NCBI GenBank assembly: GCA_002345625.1
Contig: DDWE01000073.1
Coordinates: 5,714-27,011 of the forward strand
Source: Desulfuromonadaceae bacterium UBA2294
Lineage (GTDB): Bacteria; Desulfobacterota; Desulfuromonadia; Desulfuromonadales; UBA2294
Direction: 5' to 3'
Length of the DNA stretch: 21,298 bases
In this document: positions 20,385 through 21,298 of the stretch, piece by piece
How positions within the stretch are numbered: the first letter of the stretch is position 1
Layout: each line of letters opens with the position of its first letter
Program-made: the position numbers and the translations under genes
The notes under the pieces: model-generated
What the model saw: only the letters and a program-made list of their open reading frames with translations
Databases searched by the model: none
What the model was told of the DNA's origin: nothing

Positions 20385-21298
20385 TGCAGGCTTTGCCGCC
20401 CCACCCGCATCGGCGGACGCCGGTTTAGAGCAGACTCAGGAGTTGCCGACGTTGCTGGTGGTCGATGACGAGCAGGAGATTACGGCGGCCCTCGCCGACC
20501 AGTTCCGCCGGCTTTACAACGTCGTGACCGCCGGCAGCGCCGAGGAGGCGTTGATCATCCTGAAACGACAGCCGGTTGCGATCATCCTCGCCGACCAGCG
20601 CATGCCGGGAAAGAGCGGCTCCGAACTGCTCGCCGAGGCGCGCCTGATCGATTCCGACGCGGTCCGCATTCTGTTGACCGGCTACGCCGATATCGATGCG
20701 GTCATTCAGGCGGTGAATGAGGGGCAGATCTTTTTCTACCTGACCAAGCCCTGGCGCAGCAAAGAGCTCGATGGTGTCGTAGCCCGCGCGGCCGAACACA
20801 ACAGTCTGCTGCGCGACAATCGGCGGCTGATTGAGGAGCTGCGCCAGATCAATGCCGGACTCGAAGCAAAAGTGCAGGAGCGCACTCTTGAGCTTGAACA
20901 GCGTGCCGCTGATCTGGAAGTGGCCAACCGAAAAATTGCGGATCTGGTCTATCTCGACCCGTTGACGGCTGTGGCGAACCGGCGCAGCCTTGATATTAAT
21001 CTGATTAAAGAGGCGCAGCGCGGGGCGCGCATGAACTTGCCTCTGACGGTGGCGATGCTCGACGTCGACCACTTTAAAGCGGTCAACGACACCTTCGGCC
21101 ATGCCATGGGCGACCGGGTTCTGCAGGCCCTGGCTGCCACTTTGACTGCTCAGGTCCGGCCCTATGATCTCGTTGCCCGTTACGGCGGGGAAGAATTTCT
21201 GGTCCTGTTGCCGGGGACAACTCTGGTACAAGGTGGTATTGCCGCCGAGCGTTTCCGGGCGGCGATTGCGGCCATGACTATTGACGGTTTTGCTCAGT
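20374..21298 (+). CDS. Response regulator with diguanylate cyclase output (REC-GGDEF), 3' end missing
   Basis: Makes cyclic di-GMP when phosphorylated by a partner kinase. Visible residues number 308. A short linker precedes a REC domain (about 26-142) with acidic pair Asp 31-Asp 32, phosphoacceptor Asp 74 (LADQRMPG), Thr 102 and Lys 125 (LTKPW). A coiled coil (about 148-190) joins to a GGDEF domain starting YLDPLTAVANRRSLD, with DVDHFKAVNDTFGH and the active-site motif GGEEF at 271-275. Five residues before it is the inhibitory site RPYD (262-265), so product feedback is expected. The gene runs off the right edge. ATG 20374 lies inside the kinase gene's last codons, so the pair is coupled. 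Confidence 0.93.
   Translation, partial: MALSAGFAAPPASADAGLEQTQELPTLLVVDDEQEITAALADQFRRLYNVVTAGSAEEALIILKRQPVAIILADQRMPGKSGSELLAEARLIDSDAVRILLTGYADIDAVIQAVNEGQIFFYLTKPWRSKELDGVVARAAEHNSLLRDNRRLIEELRQINAGLEAKVQERTLELEQRAADLEVANRKIADLVYLDPLTAVANRRSLDINLIKEAQRGARMNLPLTVAMLDVDHFKAVNDTFGHAMGDRVLQALAATLTAQVRPYDLVARYGGEEFLVLLPGTTLVQGGIAAERFRAAIAAMTIDGFAQ

Overview
The window looks like a stretch of chromosome from a Desulfuromonadales-type (Geobacter / Pelobacter / Desulfuromonas-like) bacterium. This is inferred from the gene set and not from any search: a def-fmt-DUF116-htpX-rsmB block, a small lipoprotein c-type cytochrome, rubrerythrin, an FCD-type GntR regulator, a PAS histidine kinase paired with a REC-GGDEF protein, and ~100-bp palindromic intergenic repeats. 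Coding density is high, base composition is moderately GC-rich, and I see no tRNA, rRNA, CRISPR array, transposase or phage gene.

Layout. (1) 1-1700: 5' end of a K+ channel gene on the minus strand, carrying an in-frame stop just before the pore; divergently, a GntR/FadR-family regulator with a palindrome over its promoter, then a YfaZ-like outer membrane protein and a terminator. (2) 1737-4987, minus strand: an ABC-2 exporter pair (ATPase and permease, 11-bp overlap), a palindrome-rich spacer, then yajQ and bpt. (3) 5112-7302: exported MsrB, two overlapping TRL-like lipoproteins, and, converging on them, a diheme cytochrome lipoprotein coupled to an unknown lipoprotein. (4) 7437-12563: def-fmt-DUF116, htpX, a nest of inverted and direct repeats, and rsmB, covering protein N-terminal maturation, membrane quality control and rRNA modification. 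(5) 12591-15239: an exported transglutaminase-like protein, divergent from a LysR regulator followed by a YhcH/YjgK/YiaL-family protein. (6) 15265-16235, minus strand: rubrerythrin and a zinc-ribbon membrane protein. (7) 16236-17881: a structured spacer with an orphan plus-strand terminator, then an atypical AAA+ protein resembling sigma-54 activators but lacking GAFTGA and a DNA-binding domain. (8) 17897-21298: an SDR oxidoreductase on the minus strand, then the histidine kinase and the REC-GGDEF diguanylate cyclase, which runs off the end.

Functional themes are peptide and protein processing (def, fmt, bpt, htpX, msrB), oxidative-stress defence (msrB, rubrerythrin), and signalling (GntR, LysR, kinase/diguanylate cyclase, YajQ as a possible c-di-GMP effector). 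The best leads for something new are the degenerate AAA+ protein with the orphan terminator upstream of it, the interrupted K+ channel, the very small diheme lipoprotein cassette, and the two classes of structured intergenic repeat. I do not see a complete defence island or other obvious multi-gene novel system.
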